Assembly: GCF_017254915.1 (NCBI RefSeq)
Contig: NZ_JAFKCT010000001.1
Coordinates: 1,178,001-1,242,000 of the forward strand
DNA length: 64,000 nucleotides
DNA from: Algoriphagus oliviformis
GTDB taxonomy: Bacteria; Bacteroidota; Bacteroidia; Cytophagales; Cyclobacteriaceae
Direction of reading: 5' to 3'
Part shown: positions 48,294 through 60,128 of the stretch, in pieces
Position numbering within the stretch: the stretch's first letter is position 1
Layout: every line of letters begins with the position of its first letter
The notes under the pieces: generated by a model
Told to the model about the DNA's origin: nothing
Seen by the model: only the letters and a program-made list of their open reading frames with translations
The model's database searches: none
Made by a program: the position numbers and the translations under genes

Positions 48294-48812
48294 ATGTCTC
48301 AAGTAAGAAGAAAACCCATTAGGGCTACAGATACAGAATTGAAAGAGAAAGTAGTAGCTATCAACCGAGTAGCCAAAGTGGTAAAAGGTGGTAGAAGATT
48401 CTCCTTCTCAGCAATCGTAGTAGTAGGTGATGGCCAGGGTGTCGTAGGATACGGATTGGGCAAAGCCAACGAAGTAACCGACGCGATCACCAAGGGCATC
48501 GAGGATGCAAAGAAGAACCTGGTAAAAGTACCGGTTTTGAAAGGCACCATCCCCCACGAGCAAATCGGCAAATTTGGTGGAGGTTTCGTGTTGATCAAGC
48601 CAGCTGCAGCGGGTACCGGTGTAATCGCCGGTGGTGCGATGCGTGCGGTGTTGGAGTCTGCCGGCGTCACAGACGTATTGGCAAAATCCAAAGGATCTTC
48701 CAACCCACACAACGTGGTGAAAGCTACCATCGATGCGCTGGTTCAGCTGAGAGATGCGATCGCTGTGTCACAGCAACGTGGTGTGAAAATGGCTAAAGTC
48801 TTTAACGGATAA
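48294..48812 (+). CDS. rpsE: 30S ribosomal protein S5
   Basis: 172 residues. [34 protein letters not shown] and the C-terminal domain [43 protein letters not shown] are conserved. It helps form the mRNA entry channel with S3 and S4. Confidence 0.99.
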   Translation: MSQVRRKPIRATDTELKEKVVAINRVAKVVKGGRRFSFSAIVVVGDGQGVVGYGLGKANEVTDAITKGIEDAKKNLVKVPVLKGTIPHEQIGKFGGGFVLIKPAAAGTGVIAGGAMRAVLESAGVTDVLAKSKGSSNPHNVVKATIDALVQLRDAIAVSQQRGVKMAKVFNG

Positions 48813-48818
48813 TCAATC

Positions 48819-48998
48819 ATGGCGAAGATCAAGATCACACAGGTAAAAAGTACGATCGACAGACCAAAAGATCAGAAGGCAACTATCACTGCTCTGGGTT
48901 TGGGTCGTATCAGCAAGTCTGTGGTAGTGGAAAACACCCCGCAGATTGCTGGAATGGTAAATAAAGTGAATCACCTTGTAAAAGTGGAGGAAGCTTAA
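48819..48998 (+). CDS. rpmD: 50S ribosomal protein L30
   Basis: 59 residues, read directly from the sequence between rpsE and rplO. It begins [16 protein letters not shown], has [28 protein letters not shown] in order, and ends KVEEA with TAA at 48996-48998. The size, the GLGRI...V core and the invariant rpsE-rpmD-rplO order identify it. Confidence 0.97.
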   Translation: MAKIKITQVKSTIDRPKDQKATITALGLGRISKSVVVENTPQIAGMVNKVNHLVKVEEA

Positions 48999-49000
48999 TT

Positions 49001-49447
49001 ATGAAACTATATACATTAACTCCAAACGAAGGCTCAACCAAAAACCGCAAGAGAATCGGTCGTGGTACCGGTTCCGGTAGAGGAGGGACTTCCACAAGAG
49101 GTCACAAAGGGGCCAAATCCCGCTCTGGATACAAGTCCAAGATCGGATTTGAAGGCGGTCAGATGCCACTTCAAAGAAGAGTTCCTAAATTTGGCTTCAA
49201 ATCCCTGAACAAGGTTGAGTTCAAACCGGTAAATTTGGATACATTGCAGGCCCTATCCGAGCAGCACAGTCTTTCTGCGATCAATTTGGAAGCTTTGGTT
49301 TCCCACGGTATCGCTTCTAAGAACGACAAGATCAAAATCCTCGGAGGTGGTGAACTGAAAGCCAAATTAGACGTGACTGCCCACCAGTTTTCCGCTTCAG
49401 CAGTTGAAGCCATCGAGAAACTTGGCGGTACTGTAAACAAGATTTAA
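49001..49447 (+). CDS. rplO: 50S ribosomal protein L15
   Basis: 148 residues. The Gly-rich N-terminus (GTGSGRGGTSTRGHKGAKSRSG) and FEGGQMPLQRRVPKFGFKSLNK are signatures. Two bases after rpmD, and 4 bases before secY. Confidence 0.99.
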   Translation: MKLYTLTPNEGSTKNRKRIGRGTGSGRGGTSTRGHKGAKSRSGYKSKIGFEGGQMPLQRRVPKFGFKSLNKVEFKPVNLDTLQALSEQHSLSAINLEALVSHGIASKNDKIKILGGGELKAKLDVTAHQFSASAVEAIEKLGGTVNKI

Positions 49448-49451
49448 GTAA

Positions 49452-50771
49452 ATGAAAAAGTTTATTTCGACAGTAAAGAACATCTTCTCAATCGAAGATC
49501 TGAGAATCAGAATCCTCAATACGATCGGATTTCTCATCATCTTCAGATTAGGTTCATTCATCGTGCTCCCGGGGGTGGATCCTTCCAAGCTGGGTGGTAC
49601 GCCTGAGGGGATCTTTGGGTTGATTGATACCTTCCTTGGGGGCGCGTTTAGCAATGCCTCCATCTTCGGTCTTGGGATCATGCCCTACATCTCAGCATCC
49701 ATCGTGCTGCAGCTGTTGACTGTCGGAGTACCTTATTTTCAGAAAATGCAGAAGGAGGGTGAGTCCGGTAGAAAACGAATCAACCAGATCACTCGCGTAT
49801 TAACCATCGCGATCACCGTGGCCCAGGGTATCGGGTACGTCAGTGCCACGATCCTGCCTACCGGTGCAGTGATGGTTAGTACCTCTCTTTTCATGTTCAG
49901 TTCCTTGGTGTTGCTTTCAGCCGGTACCATGTTCTGCATGTGGCTGGGGGAAAAGATCACCGAAAAAGGAATCGGCAACGGTATTTCCATGCTGATCATG
50001 ATCGGTATCATCTCCAGATTTCCAGGCGCACTCATCGCGGAAGGCCTTGAGAAAGGTTCCTCCGGCATGTTGCTGCTGATCATCGAAGCGGTGGTATTGT
50101 TCTTTGTAGTGGTGGGTGTGATTGCGTTGACCGAAGCTACGAGAAGAATCCCCGTACAGTATGCCAAGCAAGTGGTAGGCGGGAAAGTATATGGCGGTCA
50201 GCGCCAGTACATCCCTATCAAAGTGAACGCTTCCGGTGTCATGCCGATCATCTTTGCCCAGTCCTTGATGTTTGTGCCAGCACTGATTGCCCAGATATGG
50301 GCAGGTGAGAGCGATATCGCAAACTACATCGGTACTACCTTCTCTGACTTCACGTCTTGGCAGTACAACTTGCTGTTTGCATCGCTGATCATCATCTTCA
50401 CCTTCTTCTACACTGCCATCACGGTTAACCCCGAGCAGATAGCGGAAGACATGAAGCGCAACGGTGGCTTCGTTCCCGGTATCAAGCCTGGTGCGCCTAC
50501 TTCAGAGTTTATCGATGGGATCATCTCCAAGATCACGCTTCCAGGTTCAGTCCTGTTGGCAGCGGTAGCTATCCTTCCTGCTTTGGCGATCATCGCCGGC
50601 GTGGGTGGTGAGTTTGCCCAGTTCTATGGCGGTACTTCCCTGCTGATCATGGTAGGTGTGATCATGGATACCTTGAGACAGATCGAGAGCTATCTGCTGA
50701 TGAGACACTACGAAGGAATGATGAAAAGCGGTAATATGAAGAACAATCCTTCTAATTACCAAGTAGCCTAA
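49452..50771 (+). CDS. secY: Preprotein translocase subunit SecY
   Basis: 439 residues with about ten membrane segments. Conserved parts: LGIMPYISASIVLQLL, the plug region LPGVDPSKLGGTPEGIFG, GNGISMLIMIGII, and the cytoplasmic loop GGKVYGGQRQYIPIKVNASGVMPIIFA that contacts SecA and ribosomes. It forms the inner-membrane protein channel with SecE (at 25260). Standard place between rplO and map. Confidence 0.99.
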   Translation: MKKFISTVKNIFSIEDLRIRILNTIGFLIIFRLGSFIVLPGVDPSKLGGTPEGIFGLIDTFLGGAFSNASIFGLGIMPYISASIVLQLLTVGVPYFQKMQKEGESGRKRINQITRVLTIAITVAQGIGYVSATILPTGAVMVSTSLFMFSSLVLLSAGTMFCMWLGEKITEKGIGNGISMLIMIGIISRFPGALIAEGLEKGSSGMLLLIIEAVVLFFVVVGVIALTEATRRIPVQYAKQVVGGKVYGGQRQYIPIKVNASGVMPIIFAQSLMFVPALIAQIWAGESDIANYIGTTFSDFTSWQYNLLFASLIIIFTFFYTAITVNPEQIAEDMKRNGGFVPGIKPGAPTSEFIDGIISKITLPGSVLLAAVAILPALAIIAGVGGEFAQFYGGTSLLIMVGVIMDTLRQIESYLLMRHYEGMMKSGNMKNNPSNYQVA

Positions 50772-50772
50772 T

Positions 50773-51546
50773 ATGATTCAATACAAGACTTCGGAAGAAG
50801 TTCAGTTGATTAAAACTAGTGCTGACATACTCGGTCGCGCCCATGGTGAGATCGCCAAGTATGTCAAAGAAGGGGTAAAGACCTCTTTTCTTGACAAGAT
50901 TGCTGAAGAGTACATTAGGGACCACCAGGCTGTGCCTTCCTTCAAAGGCTACAATGGTTTCCCTTCCTCACTCTGCATCTCCGTGAACGAAGTAGTGGTA
51001 CACGGATTTCCGAGTGATTATGAATTGAAAGATGGCGATATAATCTCAGTGGATTGTGGAGTCTTTCACCAAGGTTTTCATAGCGATTCCGCTTATACAT
51101 ACCCTGTAGGTGAGGTTTCCCCTTCTGTCATTGCATTATTAAAAGCCACCCGAGATTCGTTGTACTTAGGCATCGAGCAGGCTGTAGCCGGGAATCGTAT
51201 CGGTGATATCGGGCATTCCATCCAAAAGTTTGTCGAAGCCAAGGGCTACACCGTAGTCCGAGAGCTGGTAGGGCATGGTTTGGGAAGGAAGCTGCACGAG
51301 GCACCGGAAGTACCCAACTACGGCAAAAAGGGAAGTGGTCCCCTGCTGAAGGCAGGGATGGTGATTGCAATAGAGCCGATGATCAATCTGGGTACGCGAA
51401 ACATCGTACAGGAGCGAGATGGCTGGACTATCCGAACTGCAGATCGGAAACCTTCAGCGCACTACGAGCACACGGTTGCAATATTGGAGAATAAAACGGA
51501 GGTCTTGACGACCCATAAATACATAGAGGAGAATTTTAAATTCTAA
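50773..51546 (+). CDS. map: Methionine aminopeptidase, type I
   Basis: 257 residues. Removes initiator Met from nascent proteins. Metal ligands can be seen in the motifs [20 protein letters not shown] (two Asp), [18 protein letters not shown] (His), IEPM (Glu) and the final Glu in the [15 protein letters not shown] region. VVHGFPSD carries the conserved active-site His. It starts 1 base after secY stop. Confidence 0.98.
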   Translation: MIQYKTSEEVQLIKTSADILGRAHGEIAKYVKEGVKTSFLDKIAEEYIRDHQAVPSFKGYNGFPSSLCISVNEVVVHGFPSDYELKDGDIISVDCGVFHQGFHSDSAYTYPVGEVSPSVIALLKATRDSLYLGIEQAVAGNRIGDIGHSIQKFVEAKGYTVVRELVGHGLGRKLHEAPEVPNYGKKGSGPLLKAGMVIAIEPMINLGTRNIVQERDGWTIRTADRKPSAHYEHTVAILENKTEVLTTHKYIEENFKF

Positions 51547-51547
51547 A

Positions 51548-51766
51548 ATGGCCAAACAGACATCAATCGAGCAAGACGGAACCATCATCGAAGCGTTGTC
51601 CAACGCAATGTTTAAAGTGGAACTGGAAAACGGACATCAGTTGATTGCTCACATTTCCGGTAAGATGAGGATGAACTACATCAAGATCCTTCCTGGGGAT
51701 AGAGTCAAATTGGAATTGTCTCCCTATGATTTGACAAAAGGCAGAATAGTATATCGATATAAATAG
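51548..51766 (+). CDS. infA: Translation initiation factor IF-1
   Basis: 72 residues, exactly the family length; an S1/OB-fold ([62 protein letters not shown] in order). It blocks the A site during initiation. One base after map. Confidence 0.99.
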   Translation: MAKQTSIEQDGTIIEALSNAMFKVELENGHQLIAHISGKMRMNYIKILPGDRVKLELSPYDLTKGRIVYRYK

Positions 51767-51772
51767 ACTGAC

Positions 51773-51889
51773 ATGAAAGTAAAGGCATCTATTAAGAAGA
51801 GAAGTGCTGACTGTAAGGTGATCAGAAGAAAAGGAAAACTTTACGTCATCAACAAAAAGAATCCTAAGTATAAACAAAGACAAGGTTAA
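51773..51889 (+). CDS. rpmJ: 50S ribosomal protein L36, zinc-free type
   Basis: 38 residues read directly from the sequence: [19 protein letters not shown] followed by [19 protein letters not shown]. Only one Cys (C14) remains and the His is replaced by Tyr, so the Cys3-His zinc site is absent. Position between infA and rpsM and the KQRQG end fix the identity. Confidence 0.97.
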   Translation: MKVKASIKKRSADCKVIRRKGKLYVINKKNPKYKQRQG

Positions 51890-51891
51890 TC

Positions 51892-52269
51892 ATGGCTAGA
51901 ATTGCAGGTGTAGACATACCAGACAATAAGCGCGGCGAAATCGGACTCACCTATATCTTCGGGATAGGAAGAAGCGCCGCCAAAGCGATCCTGAGCAAGG
52001 CCGGTATCTCTTTTGACAAAAAAGCAGGGGAGTGGGACGACGACGAGTCTACCACCATCCGTAACATCATCGCCGAGGAGTATAGAACCGAGGGTGTATT
52101 GAAGTCAGAGATCCAATTGAACATCAAGCGTCTGATGGACATCGGATGCTACAGAGGTTTGAGACACAGAAAAGGACTTCCTGTACGTGGTCAAGGCACA
52201 AAAAACAACGCCAGAACGAGGAAGGGTAAGCGTAAAACTGTTGCTAACAAGAAGAAGGCAACTAAATAA
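51892..52269 (+). CDS. rpsM: 30S ribosomal protein S13
   Basis: 125 residues. [31 protein letters not shown] at the start, and the basic tail [29 protein letters not shown]. Contacts P-site tRNA and S19. First gene of the alpha-type section, 2 bases after rpmJ. Confidence 0.99.
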   Translation: MARIAGVDIPDNKRGEIGLTYIFGIGRSAAKAILSKAGISFDKKAGEWDDDESTTIRNIIAEEYRTEGVLKSEIQLNIKRLMDIGCYRGLRHRKGLPVRGQGTKNNARTRKGKRKTVANKKKATK

Positions 52270-52284
52270 AACCTGATTTAGATT

Positions 52285-52683
52285 ATGGCTCAGAAAAGAA
52301 ACGATAAAGCAAAAGGTAAAAAAAGAGTAGTAAAGGTAGAAGCTGTAGGTCAGGCACACATCAGAGCCTCCTTCAACAATATCATCATCTCTATTACCAA
52401 TAATGCAGGTCAAGTGATCTCTTGGGCTTCTGCCGGTAAAATGGGCTTCAGAGGTTCTAAGAAAAATACTCCTTACGCTGCTCAGATGGCCGCCCAAAAC
52501 TGCGGTCAGGTAGCATACGACTTGGGTTTGAGAAAAATCGAAGTATTCGTAAAAGGTCCGGGTGCTGGTCGTGAATCTGCGATCAGAACATTGCAAAACG
52601 TAGGATTGGATGTGACCACGATCATCGACGTGACTCCAATGCCGCACAACGGTTGTCGTCCACCTAAGCGTAGAAGAGTTTAA
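52285..52683 (+). CDS. rpsK: 30S ribosomal protein S11
   Basis: 132 residues. [44 protein letters not shown] and the end [18 protein letters not shown] are conserved. It lies in the platform near the E site. Confidence 0.99.
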   Translation: MAQKRNDKAKGKKRVVKVEAVGQAHIRASFNNIIISITNNAGQVISWASAGKMGFRGSKKNTPYAAQMAAQNCGQVAYDLGLRKIEVFVKGPGAGRESAIRTLQNVGLDVTTIIDVTPMPHNGCRPPKRRRV

Positions 52684-52701
52684 TTTTAAAAAGCTAAAAG
52701 A

Positions 52702-53307
52702 ATGGCAAGATATACAGGTCCTAAAGCTAAGATCTCCCGTAAATTCGGAGAGGCAATCGAAGGGCATAGCAAGGCGCTTCAAAAGAAAAACTACCCTCCA
52801 GGCCAGCACGGCCGCGGTAGAAGAAAGAAGCAGTCCGAATATGCAGTTCAGCTGGCTGAGAAGCAAAAGGCAAAATACATCTACGGCGTGTTGGAAAGAC
52901 AATTTGCCAAGATGTTTGACATCGCTTCCAGAAAGTCCGGTATCACCGGTGAAAACCTCCTGCAGCTTCTCGAAGCTCGTCTGGACAACACCGTGTACAG
53001 ACTCGGAATCGCCCCTACCCGTCGTGGCGCAAGACAGCTTGTATCGCACAAGCACGTCCTGGTCAACGGAGAAGTGGTCAACATTCCTTCCTATACTTTG
53101 AAGCCAGGTGATGTGGTTTCCGTAAGAGAGCGTTCTAAGTCTCTGGAAGCCATCACCAGCAGCCTTGCAGGCAAAGCAGCAAACAGATATCCTTGGTTAG
53201 AGTGGGATAATGCTTCTTTGGCAGGCAAATTCGTCAGTGTCCCTGGTAGAGATGATATTCCTGAGAATATCAAGGAGCAGCTCATTGTCGAACTTTACTC
53301 TAAGTAA
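52702..53307 (+). CDS. rpsD: 30S ribosomal protein S4, zinc-free type
   Basis: 201 residues. The S4 RNA-binding motif ([34 protein letters not shown]) is complete. The N-terminus lacks the Cys cluster that binds zinc in some bacteria. S4 starts assembly of the small-subunit body. Confidence 0.99.
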   Translation: MARYTGPKAKISRKFGEAIEGHSKALQKKNYPPGQHGRGRRKKQSEYAVQLAEKQKAKYIYGVLERQFAKMFDIASRKSGITGENLLQLLEARLDNTVYRLGIAPTRRGARQLVSHKHVLVNGEVVNIPSYTLKPGDVVSVRERSKSLEAITSSLAGKAANRYPWLEWDNASLAGKFVSVPGRDDIPENIKEQLIVELYSK

Positions 53308-53343
53308 TTTTACTATTTTCAGCTAAAAACCAGAACGAGATAT

Positions 53344-54333
53344 ATGTCCATACTAGCATTTCAAATGCCCGAAAAAGTGGTGATGGAAAAAGCCGATGAC
53401 TTTCATGGCTTGTTCACTTTCAAACCGCTCGAAAAAGGCTATGGAGTTACCATCGGTAACGCCCTGAGAAGAATCTTGCTTTCTTCTTTGGAAGGATACG
53501 CCATCACTTCTATCAAAATCCCAGGAGTGGTACACGAATTCTCAACCATCGAAGGCGTAGTGGAAGACGTGACTGATATCATTTTGAACCTGAAGCAGGT
53601 GAGATTCAAGAAAGTGCACGAAGCATTTGACGGAAAGATCACCGTGGAGATCAAAAACCAGTCTGTTTTCACCGCAGGGGACATTGCTAAGTTCACTTCT
53701 TCCTTTGAGATCCTCAATCCGGACCTGGTCATCTGTCACATCGACGAGACCAAAAACTTCGAGATCGAGATCACCATCGAAAAAGGCAGAGGCTATCTCC
53801 CAGCTGAAGAATCCAAGCCCAAAGAGCAGGTGTTTGGCCAGATCGCCATCGACGCCATCTTCACGCCCATCAAGAACGTGAAGTACAGCGTGGAAAACAC
53901 CCGTGTAGAGCAGAAGACTGACTTCGAAAAACTGATCCTGGAAGTATCTACGGATGGTTCTATCCACCCTGAGAAGGCACTTCAGGAGTCAGCCAAGATC
54001 CTCATCCAGCACTTCATGCTGTTCTCTGACCAGACTATGGTCCTTGACTCTACCGGTGTGGCCGAGCCAGAGCCTATCGACGAGGAATTCCTCCACATGC
54101 GCAAGCTTCTCAAGACTTCCCTGAGCGACCTGGACCTTTCCGTCCGCGCGTTCAACTGTCTGAAGGCCGCCGACGTGAGGACTCTCGGCGACCTCGCCAG
54201 ACTCGAGATCTCTGACATGATGAAGTTCAGAAACTTCGGTAAGAAGTCCCTGGCCGAACTCGAGCAGCTGATCCAAGAGAAAGGTCTGACCTTTGGGATG
54301 GATATTTCTAAGTACAAACTTGACGAAGAATAA
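53344..54333 (+). CDS. rpoA: DNA-directed RNA polymerase subunit alpha
   Basis: 329 residues. N-terminal dimerisation domain ([56 protein letters not shown]) to about 230, a linker, and the DNA-binding C-terminal domain ([45 protein letters not shown]) at about 258-320. It assembles the core enzyme and contacts activators. 36 bases after rpsD, 6 before rplQ. Confidence 0.99.
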   Translation: MSILAFQMPEKVVMEKADDFHGLFTFKPLEKGYGVTIGNALRRILLSSLEGYAITSIKIPGVVHEFSTIEGVVEDVTDIILNLKQVRFKKVHEAFDGKITVEIKNQSVFTAGDIAKFTSSFEILNPDLVICHIDETKNFEIEITIEKGRGYLPAEESKPKEQVFGQIAIDAIFTPIKNVKYSVENTRVEQKTDFEKLILEVSTDGSIHPEKALQESAKILIQHFMLFSDQTMVLDSTGVAEPEPIDEEFLHMRKLLKTSLSDLDLSVRAFNCLKAADVRTLGDLARLEISDMMKFRNFGKKSLAELEQLIQEKGLTFGMDISKYKLDEE

Positions 54334-54339
54334 TATACA

Positions 54340-54873
54340 ATGAGACACGGTAAGAAAATTAACCACCTAGGAAGGACCGCTCCGCACAGGAAGGCGATGC
54401 TTTCTAACATGGCAACTTCTCTGATTCTTCACAAGCGTATCTCCACGACGCTTGCCAAGGCAAAAGAATTGAAGAAGTTTGTTGAGCCTCTGGTGACCAG
54501 AGCTAAAGAAGATACTACTCACAACAGACGTGTAGCTTTCTCCTACCTGAAGAGCAAAGAAGCCATCAAGGCTCTCTTTGGCGAGGTGATCGAGAAAGTA
54601 GGCACCCGTCCAGGAGGATACACCAGAATCATCAAGACTGGATTCCGTCTGGGTGACAACGCTGAAATGTGTATCATCGAGCTGGTAGATTTCAATGAAC
54701 TGATGCTGAAAGACGCTCAGCCTGCCAAGAAGACCACCAGAAGATCCCGTAGAGGAGCTGGTGCTGCCAAGGCTACTGAAGCGCCTGTCGCTGCGGCTCC
54801 TGCCGCTGAAGCAAAAGCCGAAGAGCCTAGCGCTCCAGAGGCTTCTACCGAAAGCGAAAACGAAGAAAAGTAA
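54340..54873 (+). CDS. rplQ: 50S ribosomal protein L17 with long Ala/Glu-rich tail
   Basis: 177 residues. Residues 1-125 are a normal L17 ([55 protein letters not shown], and the end [10 protein letters not shown]). About 50 extra residues follow: a Lys/Arg patch ([11 protein letters not shown]) and then an Ala/Glu/Pro-rich low-complexity tail. Such tails occur on L17 in Bacteroidota, so this is probably normal for the phylum. It ends the ribosomal block at a clear terminator. Confidence 0.98.
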   Translation: MRHGKKINHLGRTAPHRKAMLSNMATSLILHKRISTTLAKAKELKKFVEPLVTRAKEDTTHNRRVAFSYLKSKEAIKALFGEVIEKVGTRPGGYTRIIKTGFRLGDNAEMCIIELVDFNELMLKDAQPAKKTTRRSRRGAGAAKATEAPVAAAPAAEAKAEEPSAPEASTESENEEK

Positions 54874-54895
54874 ATTGAAAATCACTTTAAATATC

Positions 54896-54928
54896 AAAAG
54901 GATTGGACGCCCGTTCAATCCTTTTTTT
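54896..54928 (+). terminator. Intrinsic terminator after rplQ
   Basis: A 13-bp stem with one G-T pair (54896-54908 with 54913-54925), loop GCCC, followed by T residues. It closes the ribosomal-rpoA unit 22 bases after the stop. Confidence 0.88.
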
Positions 54929-54965
54929 ATACCCAATTGCCTTATCCTCCTTCCCAAGAATTGGT

Positions 54966-54973
54966 TAACTTTG
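54966..54973 (+). promoter_or_regulatory. -7 promoter box of carA
   Basis: TAACTTTG fits TAnnTTTG exactly and ends 16 bases before the carA start codon. No TTTG is seen at 19-21 bases upstream. A start point this close would give a very short leader. Confidence 0.45.
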
Positions 54974-54989
54974 GGCAACTTTCAAGAAA

Positions 54990-57393
<2,404 letters not shown>

Positions 57394-57415
57394 ATCGGGT
57401 TCTTTCCCATAAATG

Positions 57416-57448
57416 GACAGCCTGCCTTTGGTAGGCTGTCTTTTTTTT
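57416..57448 (+). terminator. Intrinsic terminator after eno
   Basis: Stem GACAGCCT/AGGCTGTC, extended inward by GCC/GGT (57416-57426 with 57430-57440), followed by eight T residues. Confidence 0.9.
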
Positions 57449-57488
57449 GCACCATTTTTGTACCTTAAGCAGGCAATAGAATTTTGAG

Positions 57489-57776
57489 ATGAAGAAGCTT
57501 TGGAAGTACGGCAGCAATTTTTACGCATTGGCGATCCTGTTTTTTATGTTTTGGATGCTGTTTATTGACTCCAACAATGTGGTGAACCACTTTCGCCTCA
57601 GCCAGAAGCTGAACCAGCTGGAAGACCAGAAGGAATTTTACCTGGAGAAAAAGGAAAAAATCAAGGCCGAGCGGGAAGAGTTGATGAGCAACCCCCAACT
57701 TCTGGAGAAGTTTGCCCGTGAGAGATACTTGATGAAAAAGCCAACTGAAGATCTATATGTCATTGTTGAAAAATAA
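57489..57776 (+). CDS. FtsB/DivIC-type septum formation initiator
   Basis: 95 residues. A short cytoplasmic start (MKKLWKYGSNFY), one membrane helix at about 13-31 (ALAILFFMFWMLFIDSNNV), then a coiled coil rich in Leu, Lys and Glu (LSQKLNQLEDQKEFYLEKKEKIKAEREEL) and the closing NPQLLEKFARERYLMKKPTEDLYVIVE typical of the family. These bitopic proteins link early and late divisome parts. Its last 20 bases overlap the next gene in another frame. The eno-ftsB-like order also occurs in other bacteria. Confidence 0.92.
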   Translation: MKKLWKYGSNFYALAILFFMFWMLFIDSNNVVNHFRLSQKLNQLEDQKEFYLEKKEKIKAEREELMSNPQLLEKFARERYLMKKPTEDLYVIVEK

Positions 57777-58305
57777 CCTGCTCCTGCTAGCCTTTGTAGG
57801 GGCTTTTTTGCTTTCAGGCCAGGCTCAGGCCCAGCGCGAGATCTATTCCGATTCTATCCCCTTCAAGGATCGCCTGTATTTTGGAGGAAATCTTGGCCTC
57901 CAGTTTGGCACCGTGACGCTTGTGGACGTGTCTCCGCTGGTGGGTGTCATGATCACCCCTAGGCTCTCTGGGGGAGTCGGCGCGACCTTTCAGTACTATG
58001 ACGACAGCAGGTTTTATGGAGCCGAAGGCACGTCCTATGGCGGACGCGTATTCGGCAGATACAATGTGCTTCCCAACATCTTTGGCCAGGTAGAGTACGA
58101 GTCCATCAACTGGGAGGCCTATGACTATTTCGTCGAGGATTACCGTAGGATCTGGTCCAACGCTCTTTTCGTGGGAGCGGGCTACTTTGCCCCCTTTGGA
58201 AACAGGGGCGGGGCCAACTTTACCTTTCTGTACAACGTGCTGCATGACAACCATAATTCCTACTACGCCGAACCATATGTGATTCGTGTCGGTTTTGTCA
58301 TGTGA
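57757..58305 (+). CDS. Small outer-membrane beta-barrel protein, unknown function
   Basis: 182 residues. Signal peptide MSLLKNNLLLLAFVGAFLLSGQAQAQ (about 26), then alternating, aromatic-rich beta-strand text with short turns (LYFGGNLGLQFGTVTLVDVSPLVGVMITPRLSGGVGATFQYY; ending YAEPYVIRVGFVM), as in small eight-stranded barrels. I do not recognise a named family. It starts 20 bases inside the end of the divisome gene, so it is probably translated from the same message. No catalytic motif is seen. Confidence 0.85.
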   Translation: MSLLKNNLLLLAFVGAFLLSGQAQAQREIYSDSIPFKDRLYFGGNLGLQFGTVTLVDVSPLVGVMITPRLSGGVGATFQYYDDSRFYGAEGTSYGGRVFGRYNVLPNIFGQVEYESINWEAYDYFVEDYRRIWSNALFVGAGYFAPFGNRGGANFTFLYNVLHDNHNSYYAEPYVIRVGFVM

Positions 58306-58324
58306 GCATCCCAAATTCAGCAGC

Positions 58325-59173
58325 ATGGATTCCTTGATCAAGAAGATTCACCAGGCACACCAGCACTCTTTCGATTTTCCGGCACCCAAGGTGATCCATC
58401 AGTTTCTAGAAGACCTCTTGGGATTGATGTTTCCGGAGTTTTCTGCCCACACGATCCGGGAGGAAGAGGATGTCAAATCCAGCCTGGAGATGCTGCAGGC
58501 CAATCTTTCCCACATACTTTCCAGAAACTCCCACCTGCATGACGGAGACGGGGAGCAGCTTGCCCAGTATTTTTTTGACAGCTTGGAGCGCGTATTTGAC
58601 TGGATCAATCAAGACGTGGACGCGATGTATGCGGGAGACCCTGCCGCCAAGTCCCGCACCGAGATCATCAGGAGCTATCCAGGCTTCTATGCCATATCAG
58701 CCTATCGCATTGCCAACGTCCTTCATCGCCTGGGCGTGGCGATAGTGCCCAGGATGATCACCGAGCATGCGCACAGCAAGACCGGCGTGGACATCCATCC
58801 CGGAGCCACCATCGGCCAGCACTTCTGCATAGACCACGGCACGGGAGTGGTGATCGGGGAGACCACGGTCATCGGCGACCAGGTGAAGGTTTACCAGGGC
58901 GTGACCCTGGGGGCCTTGAGTGTGGAGAAATCCGACGCGGACATCAAGCGCCATCCCACCATCGAAGACCATGTGGTGATCTACTCCGGGGCGACTATCC
59001 TAGGCGGAAAGACCGTCATCGGCAAAAACAGCGTCATCGGCGGCAACGTCTGGCTGACCAAGTCCGTGGCGCCAAATTCCAAAGTGTATTACCAAACCCA
59101 GATGCACCATGAGGCTGGTGCAGCGACGGATCTTTATATTTTCAAAAACGACTTTGACGAAATGGGCGAATAA
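58325..59173 (+). CDS. cysE: Serine O-acetyltransferase
   Basis: 282 residues from the ATG at 58325 (MDSLIKKIHQAHQH); a GTG at 58286 would overlap the previous gene and add 13 unlike residues. It makes O-acetylserine from serine and acetyl-CoA. The N-terminal helical domain (to about 145) is followed by left-handed hexapeptide repeats: TGVDIHPGATIGQHFCIDHGTGVVIGETTVIGDQVKVYQGVTLGALSV, with the catalytic-site His residues in DIHPG and DHGTG. The product is used by the cysM gene 76 bases downstream. No terminator lies between them. Confidence 0.96.
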   Translation: MDSLIKKIHQAHQHSFDFPAPKVIHQFLEDLLGLMFPEFSAHTIREEEDVKSSLEMLQANLSHILSRNSHLHDGDGEQLAQYFFDSLERVFDWINQDVDAMYAGDPAAKSRTEIIRSYPGFYAISAYRIANVLHRLGVAIVPRMITEHAHSKTGVDIHPGATIGQHFCIDHGTGVVIGETTVIGDQVKVYQGVTLGALSVEKSDADIKRHPTIEDHVVIYSGATILGGKTVIGKNSVIGGNVWLTKSVAPNSKVYYQTQMHHEAGAATDLYIFKNDFDEMGE

Positions 59174-59249
59174 GGGCTGTTCCCTTTTCCCGCCAGGTCA
59201 TCATGTCCTGGCAGACCGCTCCTGTCAATTTCCACTTTCCCCCTGACCC

Positions 59250-60128
59250 ATGAAACTCTTTGAACTGATAGGCAATACGCCGCTCGTGGAGCTCGAGCAT
59301 ATCCCCCAAAATCCCAAGGTGAAAATCTTCTGCAAGATGGAGGGACAAAACCCCGGCGGAAGCGTCAAGGATCGCGCGGCCTACAACATGATCCGCTCGG
59401 CCCTGGACCGCGGGGATATCAAGCCCGGTGACAAGCTCGTGGAGGCCACCTCTGGCAACACCGGCATTGCCCTGGCCATGGTGGCCAAAGTCCTCGGTCT
59501 GGATATGACGCTGATCATGCCGGACAACTCCACCAAAGAGCGTGTGCTGTCCATGGAGGCCTACGGTGCCAAGGTTATTCTGACCCCCGCGGCCCAGACC
59601 ATCGAGTATTCCCGCGTCTTGGCGGACAAGATGCGGGACGAGGAGGGCTACTACATGCTCAACCAGTTTGCCAACCCCGACAACTACCTCGCCCACTACT
59701 ACACGACCGGCCCGGAAATCTGGAAGGAAACCAACGGAACGATCACCCACTTCGTCTCCGCCATGGGCACCACCGGTACCATCATGGGCGTGTCCAGATT
59801 CCTGAAGCAAGTGAATTCGGATATCCAGATCGTGGGGACACAGCCTACGGATGGCTCCAGTATTCCTGGGATCCGCCGTTGGTCGCCGGAGTTTTTGCCG
59901 GAGATCTTTGAGTCCTCCAGGGTGGATCGCGTGATCGACGTGAGCCAAGACCAAGCGACGCAGATGACGCGGCGCATGGCCAAGGAAGAAGGCATACTCG
60001 CGGGCATGAGCAGCGGGGGAGCCCTTCATGCCGCCATCGAGCTGTCCAAAGAGCTGAGCGAAGGAGTCATCGTCTGCATCACCTGCGACCGAGGCGATCG
60101 ATATCTCAGCTCGGATTTGTTTGGGTGA
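59250..60128 (+). CDS. cysM: Cysteine synthase (O-acetylserine sulfhydrylase B type)
   Basis: 292 residues. PLP-dependent enzyme joining O-acetylserine and sulfide (or thiosulfate) to cysteine. The PLP lysine is K40 in NPGGSVKDRAA, the substrate loop is EATSGNTGIALA, the phosphate-binding Gly/Thr loop is GTTGTIMG, and the C-terminal SSGGALHAA is seen. The shorter length and NPGGSVKDR favour CysM over CysK. It works with the upstream cysE. Its stop codon is inside a 38-bp palindrome. Confidence 0.95.
   Translation: MKLFELIGNTPLVELEHIPQNPKVKIFCKMEGQNPGGSVKDRAAYNMIRSALDRGDIKPGDKLVEATSGNTGIALAMVAKVLGLDMTLIMPDNSTKERVLSMEAYGAKVILTPAAQTIEYSRVLADKMRDEEGYYMLNQFANPDNYLAHYYTTGPEIWKETNGTITHFVSAMGTTGTIMGVSRFLKQVNSDIQIVGTQPTDGSSIPGIRRWSPEFLPEIFESSRVDRVIDVSQDQATQMTRRMAKEEGILAGMSSGGALHAAIELSKELSEGVIVCITCDRGDRYLSSDLFG

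Noticed and set aside
52105-53055. 316-codon minus-strand frame across rpsM, rpsK and rpsD
   Set aside because: It spans three conserved ribosomal genes in antisense and ignores their boundaries.
59174-59249. Sulfur-responsive riboswitch or leader upstream of cysM
   Set aside because: The 76-base gap shows no SAM-riboswitch-like or T-box-like structure and no terminator.
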